In this document: positions 42,321 through 51,346 of the stretch, piece after piece
Position numbering within the stretch: the first letter of the stretch is position 1
Layout: every line of letters begins with the position of its first letter
DNA from: JAXHMM01 sp964528445
Lineage (GTDB): Bacteria; Bacteroidota; Rhodothermia; Balneolales; Balneolaceae
NCBI GenBank assembly: GCA_964528445.1
Contig: CAZGSL010000004.1
Coordinates: forward strand, 1 to 64,000
Direction: 5' to 3'
DNA length: 64,000 nucleotides
The notes under the pieces: model-generated
Database searches by the model: none
What the model was told of the DNA's origin: nothing
What the model saw: only the letters and a program-made list of their open reading frames with translations
Made by a program: the position numbers and the translations under genes

Positions 42321-43832
42321 ATGGAGAAAGGAACCGTCGCACAAGTCATCGGGCCGGTCGTGGATGTCGACTTCGACCAGGGCGAGATTCCCCCGGTCCT
42401 CAACGCTCTCTATATTGTAAGGGAGGATAATTCAAAATTGTATCTGGAGGTGGCCCAGCACCTGGGAGAAAACAGGGTCCGTACCATTGCGATGGATTCC
42501 ACAGACGGACTGGTCCGTAAGATGGAGGTCGTGAATACGGGTTCCCCCATCTCCATGCCGATCGGCGAGGACATTCTCGGCCGCCTGTTCAACGTCGTGG
42601 GAGAGCCCATCGACGGTATCGAGCCTCCGGAAGGCAAGGAGAAGTATCCCATTCACCGGCCCGCCCCCAGTTTCGAGGATCTCTCAACCACCACGGAGAT
42701 GCTGGAGACCGGCATTAAGGTGATCGACCTGCTCTGTCCCTACGCCAAAGGCGGGAAAACCGGTCTCTTCGGCGGGGCGGGGGTTGGAAAGACGGTCCTC
42801 ATCCAGGAGCTGATCAACAATATTGCCAAGGGACACGGGGGACTCTCAGTGTTTGCCGGCGTCGGCGAACGCACCCGGGAGGGGAATGACCTGATGCGGG
42901 AGATGCTGGAGGCCGGAATCATCGACTACGGCGAGGAGTTCCGCGAATCCATGGAGGAGGGGGGATGGGATCTCTCCAAGGTGGACATGGAACAGCTGAA
43001 AGAGTCCAAGGCCACTTTTGTATTCGGACAGATGAACGAGCCGCCGGGAGCCCGGGTGCGGGTGGCACTCAGCGGACTGACCGTCGCCGAGTATTTTCGT
43101 GACGAGGTATCGCGCGATATCCTCTTCTTTATCGACAATATATTCCGTTTCACCCAGGCCGGCTCCGAGGTCTCGGCGCTGCTGGGACGCATGCCGTCGG
43201 CGGTGGGATATCAGCCCACGCTGGCCACGGAGATGGGGGACCTTCAGGAGCGAATCACCTCGACGAAAAACGGTTCCATCACCTCCGTCCAGGCGGTCTA
43301 CGTGCCGGCGGACGACCTGACGGATCCGGCTCCGGCGACGACTTTCGCCCACCTCGACGCCACCACGGTGCTGAGCAGGGCGCTGACGCAGATCGGTATC
43401 TACCCTGCTGTAGATCCGCTCGACTCCACTTCGCGGATTCTGGATCCCCATATTGTGGGCGATGAACACTACAATACCGCGCAGCGGGTGATCGAAATTC
43501 TCCAGAAGTACAAGGACCTGCAGGATATCATCGCCATCCTCGGTATGGATGAGCTCTCGGACGAGGACAAGACCGTGGTCGCCCGTGCGCGCAGGGTTCA
43601 GCGGTTCCTCAGCCAGCCCTTCTTCGTAGCCGAGCAGTTCACCGGTCAGCCGGGACAGTACATCAATGTCGAGGACAGCGTCGAAGGGTTCCGGAGAATC
43701 CTGGACGGTGAACTGGACCACCTCCCCGAAAGGGCGTTCTACATGGTGGGCACCATCGAGGAAGCCATAGAGAAGGGCGAGGAGATGCTGGCCGAAGAAG
43801 AGGAAAATGAAACCGCCGAAGCCGCCGAATAA
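42321..43832 (+). CDS. atpD: F1F0 ATP synthase subunit beta
   Basis: The 503-residue catalytic subunit of F1 has Walker A GGAGVGKTVLIQELINN, the catalytic Glu in GVGERTREGNDL and Walker B ILFFIDNIFRFTQAGSEVSA. The DELSDEDK hinge, with acidic DELSD (beta-DELSEED loop), is present. The start MEKGTVAQVIGPVVDVDF is the family N-terminus at ATG 42321. atpC follows after eight bases. The other ATP synthase genes are not adjacent, which is usual in this part of the tree, where atpDC forms its own operon. Confidence 0.98.
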   Translation: MEKGTVAQVIGPVVDVDFDQGEIPPVLNALYIVREDNSKLYLEVAQHLGENRVRTIAMDSTDGLVRKMEVVNTGSPISMPIGEDILGRLFNVVGEPIDGIEPPEGKEKYPIHRPAPSFEDLSTTTEMLETGIKVIDLLCPYAKGGKTGLFGGAGVGKTVLIQELINNIAKGHGGLSVFAGVGERTREGNDLMREMLEAGIIDYGEEFRESMEEGGWDLSKVDMEQLKESKATFVFGQMNEPPGARVRVALSGLTVAEYFRDEVSRDILFFIDNIFRFTQAGSEVSALLGRMPSAVGYQPTLATEMGDLQERITSTKNGSITSVQAVYVPADDLTDPAPATTFAHLDATTVLSRALTQIGIYPAVDPLDSTSRILDPHIVGDEHYNTAQRVIEILQKYKDLQDIIAILGMDELSDEDKTVVARARRVQRFLSQPFFVAEQFTGQPGQYINVEDSVEGFRRILDGELDHLPERAFYMVGTIEEAIEKGEEMLAEEEENETAEAAE

Positions 43833-43840
43833 CCGATCTC

Positions 43841-44239
43841 ATGAACACTTTTGTAGCTCAGATCCTAACGCCGGAGGGTTCCCTGTTCGACGGAGAGGTC
43901 ACCGGCGTACAGGTGCCCGGAACCCAGGGAAGTTTTGAAGTAAAGACGCTGCACGCCGATATCATCTCCACCCTGGAAGTGGGCAGGATCCTGGTAAGAA
44001 AAGCCGACGGGAGCGAGCAGCCCTTCTCCGTGAGCGGAGGCTTCGTGGAAGTGCACGACAACACGCTTACGCTGCTGGCCGAGGCGGCCGAAGCGGTGGA
44101 GGAAATTGACCTGGAACGTGCCAGGGAGGCGAGGGACCGCGCCCAGGAGCGCCTGGACTCCGAGGATCCGCAGATCGACCGTGAGCGCGCGCGAGAGGCC
44201 CTTGAACGGGCGGAGAACCGCATCAGGCTGGCAGGTTAA
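43841..44239 (+). CDS. atpC: F1F0 ATP synthase subunit epsilon
   Basis: The 132-residue protein has the N-terminal beta-sandwich of epsilon (AQILTPEGSLFDGEVTGVQV, GSFEVKTLHADIISTLEVG, FSVSGGFVEVHDNTLTLLAE). It then has the full two-helix C-terminal domain (EEIDLERAREARDRAQERLD to RENRIRLAG-like end). Many Bacteroidota have short epsilons without this hairpin; here it is present and very charged. It links F1 to the central rotor and can inhibit ATP hydrolysis. It ends 30 bases before the convergent penicillin-binding protein gene. Confidence 0.95.
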   Translation: MNTFVAQILTPEGSLFDGEVTGVQVPGTQGSFEVKTLHADIISTLEVGRILVRKADGSEQPFSVSGGFVEVHDNTLTLLAEAAEAVEEIDLERAREARDRAQERLDSEDPQIDRERAREALERAENRIRLAG

Positions 44240-44269
44240 TACTACTTACCTACCGTTACTGCCGCCGGA

Positions 44270-46567
44270 TCACCAGTCGATCCGCCCTTCGCCCACCGTT
44301 TCGACCTCGTTGCTGTCGGGATCCACGGGCATGACAAAACCGGGCGGAGGCTGAAAGGATTCGTTCGACCAGGGTGCGTCGGGATCCGCCTTGGCCCTTG
44401 TGATAAATTCGCCCACGATGGGGAGGGCGGAGTGCGCGCCCTGACCCAGCCAGGTATCGTCCGGGAACCGGATGCGGCGGTCCTCTCCGCCTACCCAGGC
44501 GCCCATGGTAAGGTGGGGCATCATGGCCATGAACCAGTTGTCTGCGCTGTTCTGTGTGGTGCCCGTCTTGCCGGCCACGTCCTGGCGCACGCCATACTGA
44601 TTTTGCAGCCGCACTCCCGTACCGTAGTAATCCTCTCCGCCCCGAATGACGCCCCTTAGCATATCCGTCATGATGTAGGCCGTCTCCGGGCTGATCACCT
44701 CGCGGGTCATTTCGGGATGGTACTCCCGAATGACGTTCCCCTCCTTGTCCTCTATCCTGGTGATGGCGATCGGCTCGATATGGACTCCCTGGTTGGCAAA
44801 CGTGGTATAGGCGCTTACCATCTCCAGCAGCGAGCTCCGGGCAGTGCCGAGCGCGATGGAGGGAACGGTCGGGGCGTCCGACATGTCGAGCCCCAGGTTG
44901 GTGGCCATCTCCTTGATTTTACGCGCCGCCGGGGTCAGGTCCTCCAGCTGCGATGTACCGGAGGCGCCGGCCAGTTCGGGAAGCAGCCGTACGGTCACGT
45001 TGTTCAGGCTGCGCGCAAGCGCCTGCCGAAGCGGCACGTATTCGGGTCCTTCGGGTACGTGCGGATCGGTGGGATTCCACATATCGCCCTGGCGGTCGTA
45101 GAATTTCAGCGGATACTTGGAAAATTTGTGATAGGGGCGGTACCCGTTGTCTATCGCCACGGTGTAGACGAAGGGCTTGAAGGTGGATCCGGTCTGCTTG
45201 CGGGACTGGTACACGTGGTCAAACTGCACGTTCCCGTAATCCGATCCCCCCACCCAGGCCATGATGTTCCCGTTGCTGGGGTCGATGGCGACGAAACCGG
45301 CCTCCAGCCGGGTGCGGGCCCTCTTTACGGAGTCCACGAAAGCGGAGTCGGCCATCAGCTTCTCAAAGACCACCGATTCCTGGTCGGTGTCCATTTCGGA
45401 GAAAGCGTTTTTATAGCGGTCGGTCTCCCGAATGAAGCTCCGGAGGAAGGAGGGATGCTGCCGCCACAGCCGGTCCATGTATTCCCCTCCCGGCGAGGTC
45501 CATTCGTTCTGGAACTGCACCTGGAAGGTGTCCAGCTTGCTCGTAAGCGCCTCCTCGGCGTGCTGCTGCAGGCGGGAGTCGATGGTGGTGTGGATGGTGA
45601 GTCCGTCGGTATCCAGGTTATAGCCGTTTTGTTCGGCCCAGGGTTCGATCTGCTGACGCACGTACTGGCCGAAATAGCGCGTTTCCCTCCCGGAACGCGA
45701 GGGCGGCTGGTAATCCAGTGCGATGGGCTCGCTCTGCAGGTTCTCGTTCACCTGGGAAGCGATAAATCCCCGCTTCTCCATCTGGTTCAATACGACGTCG
45801 CGGCGAGAGCGGGCACTTTCGGGACGAAGCCGGGGATTGTAGGTGGAGATGGCGTTCAGGGAGCCGATAAGCGTGGCGGCTTCGGAAACCGTGAGATCCT
45901 GGGCGCTTTTGTTGTAGTGGGTCTGGGCGGCCATCTCGATCCCGTAAGCACTGTTGGGATACTCCACCGTATTGAGGTACAGCTCGATAATCTCTCTTTT
46001 GGTATAGTTCTGCTCGATGTCGATCGCGGTAATCATCTCGCGCAGCTTGCGAATCACCGAAAACTCCCGGCCGATCTCTTTGTAGAGGTTGCGGGCAAGC
46101 TGCTGGGTCAGGGTGGAACCCCCTTCCACGCGGCCGTTGAGCAAGTGCCACGGAATGGCGAGCGTACGCACCATGTCGATGCCCCAGTGGTTGTAGAAAC
46201 GGTGGTCTTCCGTGGCGATCAGCGCGTCGATCGCATGGGGTGAGATCTCTTCGATGGGAACATGGGTGCGGTTCTGGGTATAGTATTTGTCCAGCACCAT
46301 GCCGTCACGGCTGACGACGGAAGAGGCCACGGCGGTTTCGGGATTTTCAAGCTGCTGAATGGAAGGAAGTCCGCTGAAAAGGTACCATGTAAAACCGCCG
46401 GCCAGCAGGAATATGGCGAGCACGCCGATGGCCAGATTGCGTTTCCACGCGGACCGGAACCGGAACAGGGAGCCGCCGTCTCCGATCTTCTCCTTTATTT
46501 TTTTGCGGCGATACTCGGGATCGTTGAAGTATCGCTCCATTTCGCTGTCGGATGATCCGTTACTCAT
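44270..46567 (-). CDS. Class A penicillin-binding protein (PBP1A type)
   Basis: The 765-residue bifunctional cell-wall synthase has a short cytoplasmic tail and one membrane helix (LAIGVLAIFLLAGGFTWYLF). The glycosyltransferase (GT51) motifs are EDHRFYNHWGIDM, EGGSTLTQQLARNLY and ELYLNTVEYPNSAYGIE. The transpeptidase has the nucleophile motif TGSTFKP, SLN in LARSLNNVTV, and KTGT in VAGKTGTTQNS. All active-site residues are present. It polymerises and cross-links peptidoglycan in the periplasm. Its start overlaps the lpxH-like stop by eight bases, implying an envelope operon with the LpxH-like and polyprenyl synthase genes. Confidence 0.95.
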   Translation of the reverse strand: MSNGSSDSEMERYFNDPEYRRKKIKEKIGDGGSLFRFRSAWKRNLAIGVLAIFLLAGGFTWYLFSGLPSIQQLENPETAVASSVVSRDGMVLDKYYTQNRTHVPIEEISPHAIDALIATEDHRFYNHWGIDMVRTLAIPWHLLNGRVEGGSTLTQQLARNLYKEIGREFSVIRKLREMITAIDIEQNYTKREIIELYLNTVEYPNSAYGIEMAAQTHYNKSAQDLTVSEAATLIGSLNAISTYNPRLRPESARSRRDVVLNQMEKRGFIASQVNENLQSEPIALDYQPPSRSGRETRYFGQYVRQQIEPWAEQNGYNLDTDGLTIHTTIDSRLQQHAEEALTSKLDTFQVQFQNEWTSPGGEYMDRLWRQHPSFLRSFIRETDRYKNAFSEMDTDQESVVFEKLMADSAFVDSVKRARTRLEAGFVAIDPSNGNIMAWVGGSDYGNVQFDHVYQSRKQTGSTFKPFVYTVAIDNGYRPYHKFSKYPLKFYDRQGDMWNPTDPHVPEGPEYVPLRQALARSLNNVTVRLLPELAGASGTSQLEDLTPAARKIKEMATNLGLDMSDAPTVPSIALGTARSSLLEMVSAYTTFANQGVHIEPIAITRIEDKEGNVIREYHPEMTREVISPETAYIMTDMLRGVIRGGEDYYGTGVRLQNQYGVRQDVAGKTGTTQNSADNWFMAMMPHLTMGAWVGGEDRRIRFPDDTWLGQGAHSALPIVGEFITRAKADPDAPWSNESFQPPPGFVMPVDPDSNEVETVGEGRIDW

Positions 46568-47360
46568 GTCCGTTTTCCGGTTGATAAGCCATCAGTTCCT
46601 GCTCTGAGTCCCTCCATTGAACGAGCGTGAAACGCCCGTTATTATAGAGACAGAGCGTTCGGTGATTACAAAAGGTACCCAAATTAATGTAGGTTCCGAA
46701 GTCAAAATTCCGGATTCTCGGAACATGATCGTGTCCGCTGATTGCCACGTCAAAGCCGGTGTCTGAGAGAAATTCCTCTGCCCATCGGTCGAGCACTTCC
46801 GGATCGTATTTCCCGTTCTCCAGGAAGCGGGTGAACTTTGAGAAGAGGCGCATGATCCGGATTCCCGTTTCCGGAGGAAACACTGTTTTATATATCCGAA
46901 GGAAGTGTTTGTTCCTCAGCAGCCGGTGCAGGAGGGGACGGTGCACCCGCATCCGGCGATCCGGAAGTCCGTCGCCGTGCAGCAGCAGTACGGACTGCCC
47001 GTTCAGGGTTATGGATCTCCAGGAATGTTCCACGTCGAAACCGGAGTCGGGAAGATGAGGTCCCGTCCAGTAGTCGTGGTTGCCGGTGATGTAAAGGGTG
47101 GGGCGGTCGGGATCGTTGAACGCCCGGAAACGACGCAGCAGCCGCTGTCCCAGGCGGGGGACAAACTGACGATCCGGGTACTCCATCCAGTAGTCGAAAA
47201 GATCCCCCAGGATACAGACGCGATGGCGATGCTGCTCGCAGTAATCAAGCAGCCGGATCAGTTCCTCCTCGATTCGGCGGTTGCGCTGGTCAGAGAAACC
47301 GCCGAGATGGACATCAGAGAGAAACAGGATACCATCGGGACCCTCGGGGGGATGGGGCAT
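46560..47360 (-). CDS. lpxH: LpxH-like UDP-2,3-diacylglucosamine diphosphatase
   Basis: The 266-residue calcineurin-like metallophosphatase has the metal-binding set ILFLSDVHLGG, CILGDLFDYWME, YITGNHDYW, LLLHGDGLPDRR and ISGHDHVPRI in order. That is the pattern of Bacteroidota LpxH. The reaction cleaves UDP-2,3-diacylglucosamine to lipid X in lipid A synthesis. The context supports an envelope role: it lies between a polyprenyl synthase (20 bases upstream) and PBP1A (overlapping by eight bases). Other calcineurin-like activities cannot be excluded without testing. Length is slightly above the E. coli enzyme. Confidence 0.82.
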   Translation of the reverse strand: MPHPPEGPDGILFLSDVHLGGFSDQRNRRIEEELIRLLDYCEQHRHRVCILGDLFDYWMEYPDRQFVPRLGQRLLRRFRAFNDPDRPTLYITGNHDYWTGPHLPDSGFDVEHSWRSITLNGQSVLLLHGDGLPDRRMRVHRPLLHRLLRNKHFLRIYKTVFPPETGIRIMRLFSKFTRFLENGKYDPEVLDRWAEEFLSDTGFDVAISGHDHVPRIRNFDFGTYINLGTFCNHRTLCLYNNGRFTLVQWRDSEQELMAYQPENGHE

Positions 47361-47380
47361 GATGTGCGGGATCGCCGCCG

Positions 47381-48400
47381 TTACTTCTTGCGTTTGATAA
47401 TGAACTCAATGAGATCTTCGAAGGCTTCGCGGTCCGGGCTCTCGGGGAAGGTACGCAGGGCATCCAACGCCTCGTTTCCGTACCGGTTCATGGTGTTGCG
47501 CGCATATTCCATGCCCCCTTTCTCGTGAACGAACGCCACGATATCCTCGATATCGGAGGGACGCTTGTTCCTCTTGCGCATGAGATACCGGATCCGGGTA
47601 CGCTCCAGGGTTCCGGCGTTGTCCAGCGCCTTGATCAGGGGAAGCGTGACTTTCCGCTCCTGGATGTCGTTGCGGCGGGGTTTGCCAATGTCGTCCACCC
47701 CGTAGTCGAGGAGATCGTCCCTGATCTGAAAGGCCACGCCCACACACATGCCGATTTCGTGCATTTTCCGGTGGACCTCCTCGTCGTCGGTCGTGGAGAT
47801 GGCCCCGCACTCACAGCAGGAAGCTATGAGACTGGCGGTTTTTTCGGAGATCACCTTGAAGTAATACTCCTCCGTCATGTTGAAAAGGCGCGCCGCCTTG
47901 AACTGGCGCAGCTCACCCTCGCTCATGCTTTTTACGGCCCGCGAGAGGACCTTCAGAAGGCGAAATTCGTCGTAGTCCAATGCGATCAGCAGGCCGTTGG
48001 AAAGCAGAAAATCACCCAGGAGCACGCTTGCCTTGTTCTTCCAGACCTTATTGATGCTCAAAAATCCCCGGCGGATCTCGGCGTCGTCCACCACATCATC
48101 ATGAATGAGCGTGGCCGTGTGAAGCAGTTCGATCATGGTAGCCGCCACGTAACTTCGCTCGGTGACCTCCCCGAAGATCCGGGCTGACATGAAGACCAGG
48201 GTGGGGCGGATCTCCTTGCCTTTTTGCCTCAGCAGGTACTGTACCAGGCGGTCAAGCACAAACACGTCCGTGCGGAGGGCCTCCTTGTAAAATTCCCTGA
48301 AATCCCCCAGGTGATCCGATACGGGGCGGGTGATCTCCTCCAGAGTTTTCCGGCCTTCCCTCTTGAACGTGGTGGCCTGATCCAGTTGGGTATCTATCAT
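47381..48400 (-). CDS. Trans-polyprenyl diphosphate synthase
   Basis: The 339-residue prenyltransferase has the first aspartate-rich motif in LIHDDVVDDAEIRRG, the second in QIRDDLLDYGVDD, and the Lys/Arg substrate-binding residues in GKEIRPTLVFMSARI. Residues before the first motif are small (TATLIHDD), which favours long products such as octaprenyl or solanesyl diphosphate for menaquinone or ubiquinone. Chain length is an inference. I placed the start at ATG 48400, after which the family sequence begins. It is probably the first gene of the envelope operon with lpxH and the penicillin-binding protein gene. Confidence 0.9.
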   Translation of the reverse strand: MIDTQLDQATTFKREGRKTLEEITRPVSDHLGDFREFYKEALRTDVFVLDRLVQYLLRQKGKEIRPTLVFMSARIFGEVTERSYVAATMIELLHTATLIHDDVVDDAEIRRGFLSINKVWKNKASVLLGDFLLSNGLLIALDYDEFRLLKVLSRAVKSMSEGELRQFKAARLFNMTEEYYFKVISEKTASLIASCCECGAISTTDDEEVHRKMHEIGMCVGVAFQIRDDLLDYGVDDIGKPRRNDIQERKVTLPLIKALDNAGTLERTRIRYLMRKRNKRPSDIEDIVAFVHEKGGMEYARNTMNRYGNEALDALRTFPESPDREAFEDLIEFIIKRKK

Positions 48401-48548
48401 GAAGCGGCGACGGTCCCGTCGGTTTGTTGAAAGTAAATAAAAGTTGAAATTTAGCAATTATTCAAGTTTAATACTCCCACCTTTACGCACTCTTCACGGG
48501 GAGGGGAACGAACTTCCCGCCCGGTTAACCAAACCATATCCAAGGGAT

Positions 48549-49838
48549 ATGCTGAAGCTGGATTTAGACGGAGCCCGCTCGTTCTTAAGCGAGGAGGAGT
48601 ATCGAAGGGCAGAAGAGAAAGCCCTGCGCTCCCACCGGGATCTGGTGGAGGGAAACGGGCGAGGATCGGAGTGGCTGGGATGGAGAAGGATCCTGGCCGA
48701 TCCCAACGATGCCGAACTGGAGGAGATCGATACGCTCTCCTCCCGGATTCGCGAGAGGGCCGATCTGTTCATCGTCTGCGGCATCGGAGGCTCCTACTTG
48801 GGGGGCAGGGCCCTGGTTGAGGCCCTCGGCCCGCGATGGAGTTCGGAGGGAGAACCCGGCATAGTCTACGCGGGACACCATCTGGGGGGAGACCAGCTGG
48901 GTCGTCTGATGGCGTGGCTGCAGCGCCCGCTTCCGGACGGGTCTCCCAAAAGCGTCTATCTGAACGTGATCTCCAAGTCCGGCACGACCCTGGAAACCGC
49001 CCTCGCGTTCCGAATCCTGCGGGAGTGGATGCGGGAGACCTATCCGGACTCCTTTTCGGAACGCGTAATCTGTACCACCGGCGGGGAGGGGGGAGCGTTG
49101 AACCGGCTTTCGGAGCAGTACGGCTTTCGCCGCCTGGGAATACCGGACGACGTAGGAGGGCGTTTTTCGGTGCTCACGCCGGTGGGGCTCCTGCCCGCGT
49201 CGGTGGCGGGAATCGATATCAGGACCCTTTTTTACCAGGCTGTTACCCGTTTCCAGGCTCTTGAGGATGACCCCGCACCCGCACTCGCCTACGCCGCTAC
49301 CCGGTATGCCCTTCATGAGCGGGAGACGGCGGTGGATTTGCTGGCCGTTTTTAATGATCGGATGGCCGGCATGGGGCGGTGGCTGCAGCAGCTGCTGGGA
49401 GAGAGCGAAGGCAAGGAGGGGAAGGGGCTCTTCCCGGTGGTCTCCAGCTACACCACCGATCTGCACAGCCTGGGCCAGATCGTCCAGCAGGGGAGGAGGA
49501 ACCTGATGGAGACCTTTATACGGGTGGAGGAGCATTCCGAATCGCCCGTGGTCCCCCGGGAGGAGGCGAACCATGACGGACTCAACTACCTGGCCGGGAG
49601 ATCGCTCGGGGAGATCAACCGCCGCGCCTACGAGGGTACCCGGCGAGCGCACCGGCAGGGAGGAGTGCCTTCCATAACGGTTTCGCTCGACCGGCTGAAC
49701 GAACAGCACTTGGGCGACTTTATCTATTTTTACGAGCTGGTGACGGCGATCTACGGCTACTGCCTGGATATTAACCCGTTCGACCAGCCGGGAGTGGAAG
49801 ATTACAAAAGTGCCATGTATCATCTGCTGGGAAAATAA
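48549..49838 (+). CDS. pgi: Glucose-6-phosphate isomerase
   Basis: The 429-residue glycolytic enzyme interconverts glucose-6-phosphate and fructose-6-phosphate. The first SIS domain has IVCGIGGSYLGGRALVEAL and the second has VISKSGTTLETALAFRILRE. EEANHDGLNYLAGRSL holds the His that opens the ring, and QPGVEDYKSAMYHLL holds the conserved C-terminal Lys. The short form without the eukaryotic extension is that of Gram-positive-like bacterial enzymes. The ATG at 48549 is 36 codons inside a longer frame whose extra part is not conserved. dNK follows 83 bases later. Confidence 0.95.
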   Translation: MLKLDLDGARSFLSEEEYRRAEEKALRSHRDLVEGNGRGSEWLGWRRILADPNDAELEEIDTLSSRIRERADLFIVCGIGGSYLGGRALVEALGPRWSSEGEPGIVYAGHHLGGDQLGRLMAWLQRPLPDGSPKSVYLNVISKSGTTLETALAFRILREWMRETYPDSFSERVICTTGGEGGALNRLSEQYGFRRLGIPDDVGGRFSVLTPVGLLPASVAGIDIRTLFYQAVTRFQALEDDPAPALAYAATRYALHERETAVDLLAVFNDRMAGMGRWLQQLLGESEGKEGKGLFPVVSSYTTDLHSLGQIVQQGRRNLMETFIRVEEHSESPVVPREEANHDGLNYLAGRSLGEINRRAYEGTRRAHRQGGVPSITVSLDRLNEQHLGDFIYFYELVTAIYGYCLDINPFDQPGVEDYKSAMYHLLGK

Positions 49839-49921
49839 CCTTCCGGCGAACCGGCCCGCTTGTCACCCTCCCCCGTAATGACCATTTTTAACGAGATCAC
49901 ACATTTTGAACACAGTCGTCT

Positions 49922-50569
49922 ATGAGCAACGAGAAAAAGGAGGAAAACGATGTCCAGTTTATTGCCATTGCCGGGAACATCGGTGCGGGAAAGTCGTCCC
50001 TGACCGGACTGCTGGCCCGTCATCTCGGATGGGAGGCGTTCTACGAGTCCGTGGATGACAATCCCTATCTTGCCGATTTCTACGAGGACATGCGGCGGTG
50101 GAGCTTCAATCTTCAGATCTACTTTCTGTCCAGCCGGTTCCGGCACCAGAAGCAGATGATGGAGGAGGGGGAGAGTTTTGTGCAGGACCGTACCATTTAC
50201 GAAGACGTGGAGATTTTTGCCCGGAACCTGCACAACATGGGGTTGATGGCCGACCGGGACTACCGGAATTACGAAGCCCTTTTTGCCGAGATGACCCGCT
50301 TCCTGAAACCCCCGACGCTGCTCATCTACCTCCGCGCCCAGGTGCCCACCCTTGTCCGGCAGATCCAGCAGAGGGGTCGTGACTACGAGAATTCCATCCG
50401 GATCGAGTACCTGGAGAAACTCAACCGCCTTTATGAGGAGTGGATCGAGGAGTATCCCCATCAAAAACTGATCATCGATACAGACGATCTGGACTTTGTG
50501 AACGATCAGGAAGACCTGGGACGGGTAATAGAACTGGTGGAACAGCGTTTATTCGGCCTGTTTAATTGA
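49922..50569 (+). CDS. Deoxynucleoside kinase
   Basis: The 215-residue kinase phosphorylates salvaged deoxynucleosides. The P-loop is IAIAGNIGAGKSSLTGLLA, substrate-binding Glu lies in EAFYESVDDNPYL, and the DRY-like catalytic segment is VQDRTIYEDVEIFA. The lid is RGRDYENSIRIEYLEKLNRL. This is the bacterial deoxyadenosine/deoxyguanosine kinase group. The precise specificity is not clear. It lies between pgi and the DUF177-fatty-acid operon, whose promoter begins at its last codons (50570). Confidence 0.92.
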   Translation: MSNEKKEENDVQFIAIAGNIGAGKSSLTGLLARHLGWEAFYESVDDNPYLADFYEDMRRWSFNLQIYFLSSRFRHQKQMMEEGESFVQDRTIYEDVEIFARNLHNMGLMADRDYRNYEALFAEMTRFLKPPTLLIYLRAQVPTLVRQIQQRGRDYENSIRIEYLEKLNRLYEEWIEEYPHQKLIIDTDDLDFVNDQEDLGRVIELVEQRLFGLFN

Positions 50570-50600
50570 TTGCAGGGCAAGGCAAATATTCATAACTTTG
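50570..50600 (+). promoter_or_regulatory. Promoter of the DUF177-rpmF-fab operon
   Basis: TTG at 50570-50572, exactly 20 bases, then TAACTTTG at 50593-50600 match the Bacteroidota consensus TTG / TAnnTTTG at every defined position. It is the best promoter in the window. The gene starts 16 bases downstream, so the leader would be very short. Confidence 0.7.
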
Positions 50601-50615
50601 CAGGCTGTATTTGTT

Positions 50616-51125
50616 ATGTCAAAACTTACGTTCAACATCATCGACATCCCGGACGGCCAGAGCCGGCGGGTTGTGGACCTGGAGGAGGATGACCTGGATC
50701 TCTCGCCCCACCAATTCAAGGGGGGGAGCGTGGATCTGGAGTTTTATCGCACCCTTCACTTCATCCGGGTGAATTTTACGGTTCACTCGGGCGTTGAGCT
50801 GATTTGCGATCGTTCGCTGAAGCCTTTTGTGCTGCCTGTGGAAGACGATTTCCAGGTGGTATTCAAGGTGGATGTCGAGCAGGAGACGGAAGACGAGGAG
50901 GGGGCGGTCCGGCGTTTCAACTTCTCCTCCAACACGCTGTCGGTGGAAGAAGAGGTGCGGGATACCATTATGTTGAACGTTCCCATGCAGAAGATTCACC
51001 CGGACTATCTGGATGAGGAGGGAGAACCCGTGGATTTCGAGACGAAGTCGTATGGGGATGTAAAATCTTCCGAACAGTCGGCGATCGATCCCCGCTGGGA
51101 GAAACTGAAAAAACTCAAGGATTAA
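50616..51125 (+). CDS. DUF177 (YceD-like) protein
   Basis: The 169-residue protein has an acidic pattern typical of DUF177: FYRTLHFIRVNFTVHSGVEL, LICDRSLKPFVLPVEDDF, LSVEEEVRDTIMLNVPMQKI. Plant and bacterial members are linked to 23S rRNA or large-subunit formation, and the gene nearly always sits directly upstream of rpmF, as here (24 bases). The Cys in ICDRS is conserved; the second CxxC seen in some relatives is not evident. ATG 50616 is chosen; TTG at 50598 lies in the promoter. Confidence 0.9.
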   Translation: MSKLTFNIIDIPDGQSRRVVDLEEDDLDLSPHQFKGGSVDLEFYRTLHFIRVNFTVHSGVELICDRSLKPFVLPVEDDFQVVFKVDVEQETEDEEGAVRRFNFSSNTLSVEEEVRDTIMLNVPMQKIHPDYLDEEGEPVDFETKSYGDVKSSEQSAIDPRWEKLKKLKD

Positions 51126-51149
51126 TTTAAAATATCAGCGAACAGCTAA

Positions 51150-51329
51150 ATGGCACAACCAAAACGCAGAGCATCCAATTCTCGCAAAAACAAAAGGCGG
51201 GCGCACAGAAAGATTGCCGACCCCACCCTGGCGGAATGTCAGAATTGCGGCTCCTTTCATCGCTATCATCACGCCTGCCCCTCTTGCGGCTTCTACCGGG
51301 GACGCCAGGTGATAAACGTCCAACAGTAA
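51150..51329 (+). CDS. rpmF: 50S ribosomal protein L32
   Basis: This is a 59-residue, highly basic protein. It starts AQPKRRASNSRKNKRRAHRK and ends RGRQVINVQQ. The zinc ribbon has four Cys as CQNC and CPSC, so this is the zinc-binding (C+) form. It lies between DUF177 and plsX, the conserved order in many bacteria. It is short and could easily be missed by gene callers that use a length cut-off. Confidence 0.96.
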   Translation: MAQPKRRASNSRKNKRRAHRKIADPTLAECQNCGSFHRYHHACPSCGFYRGRQVINVQQ

Positions 51330-51346
51330 CCGGATAATCCTGCTTC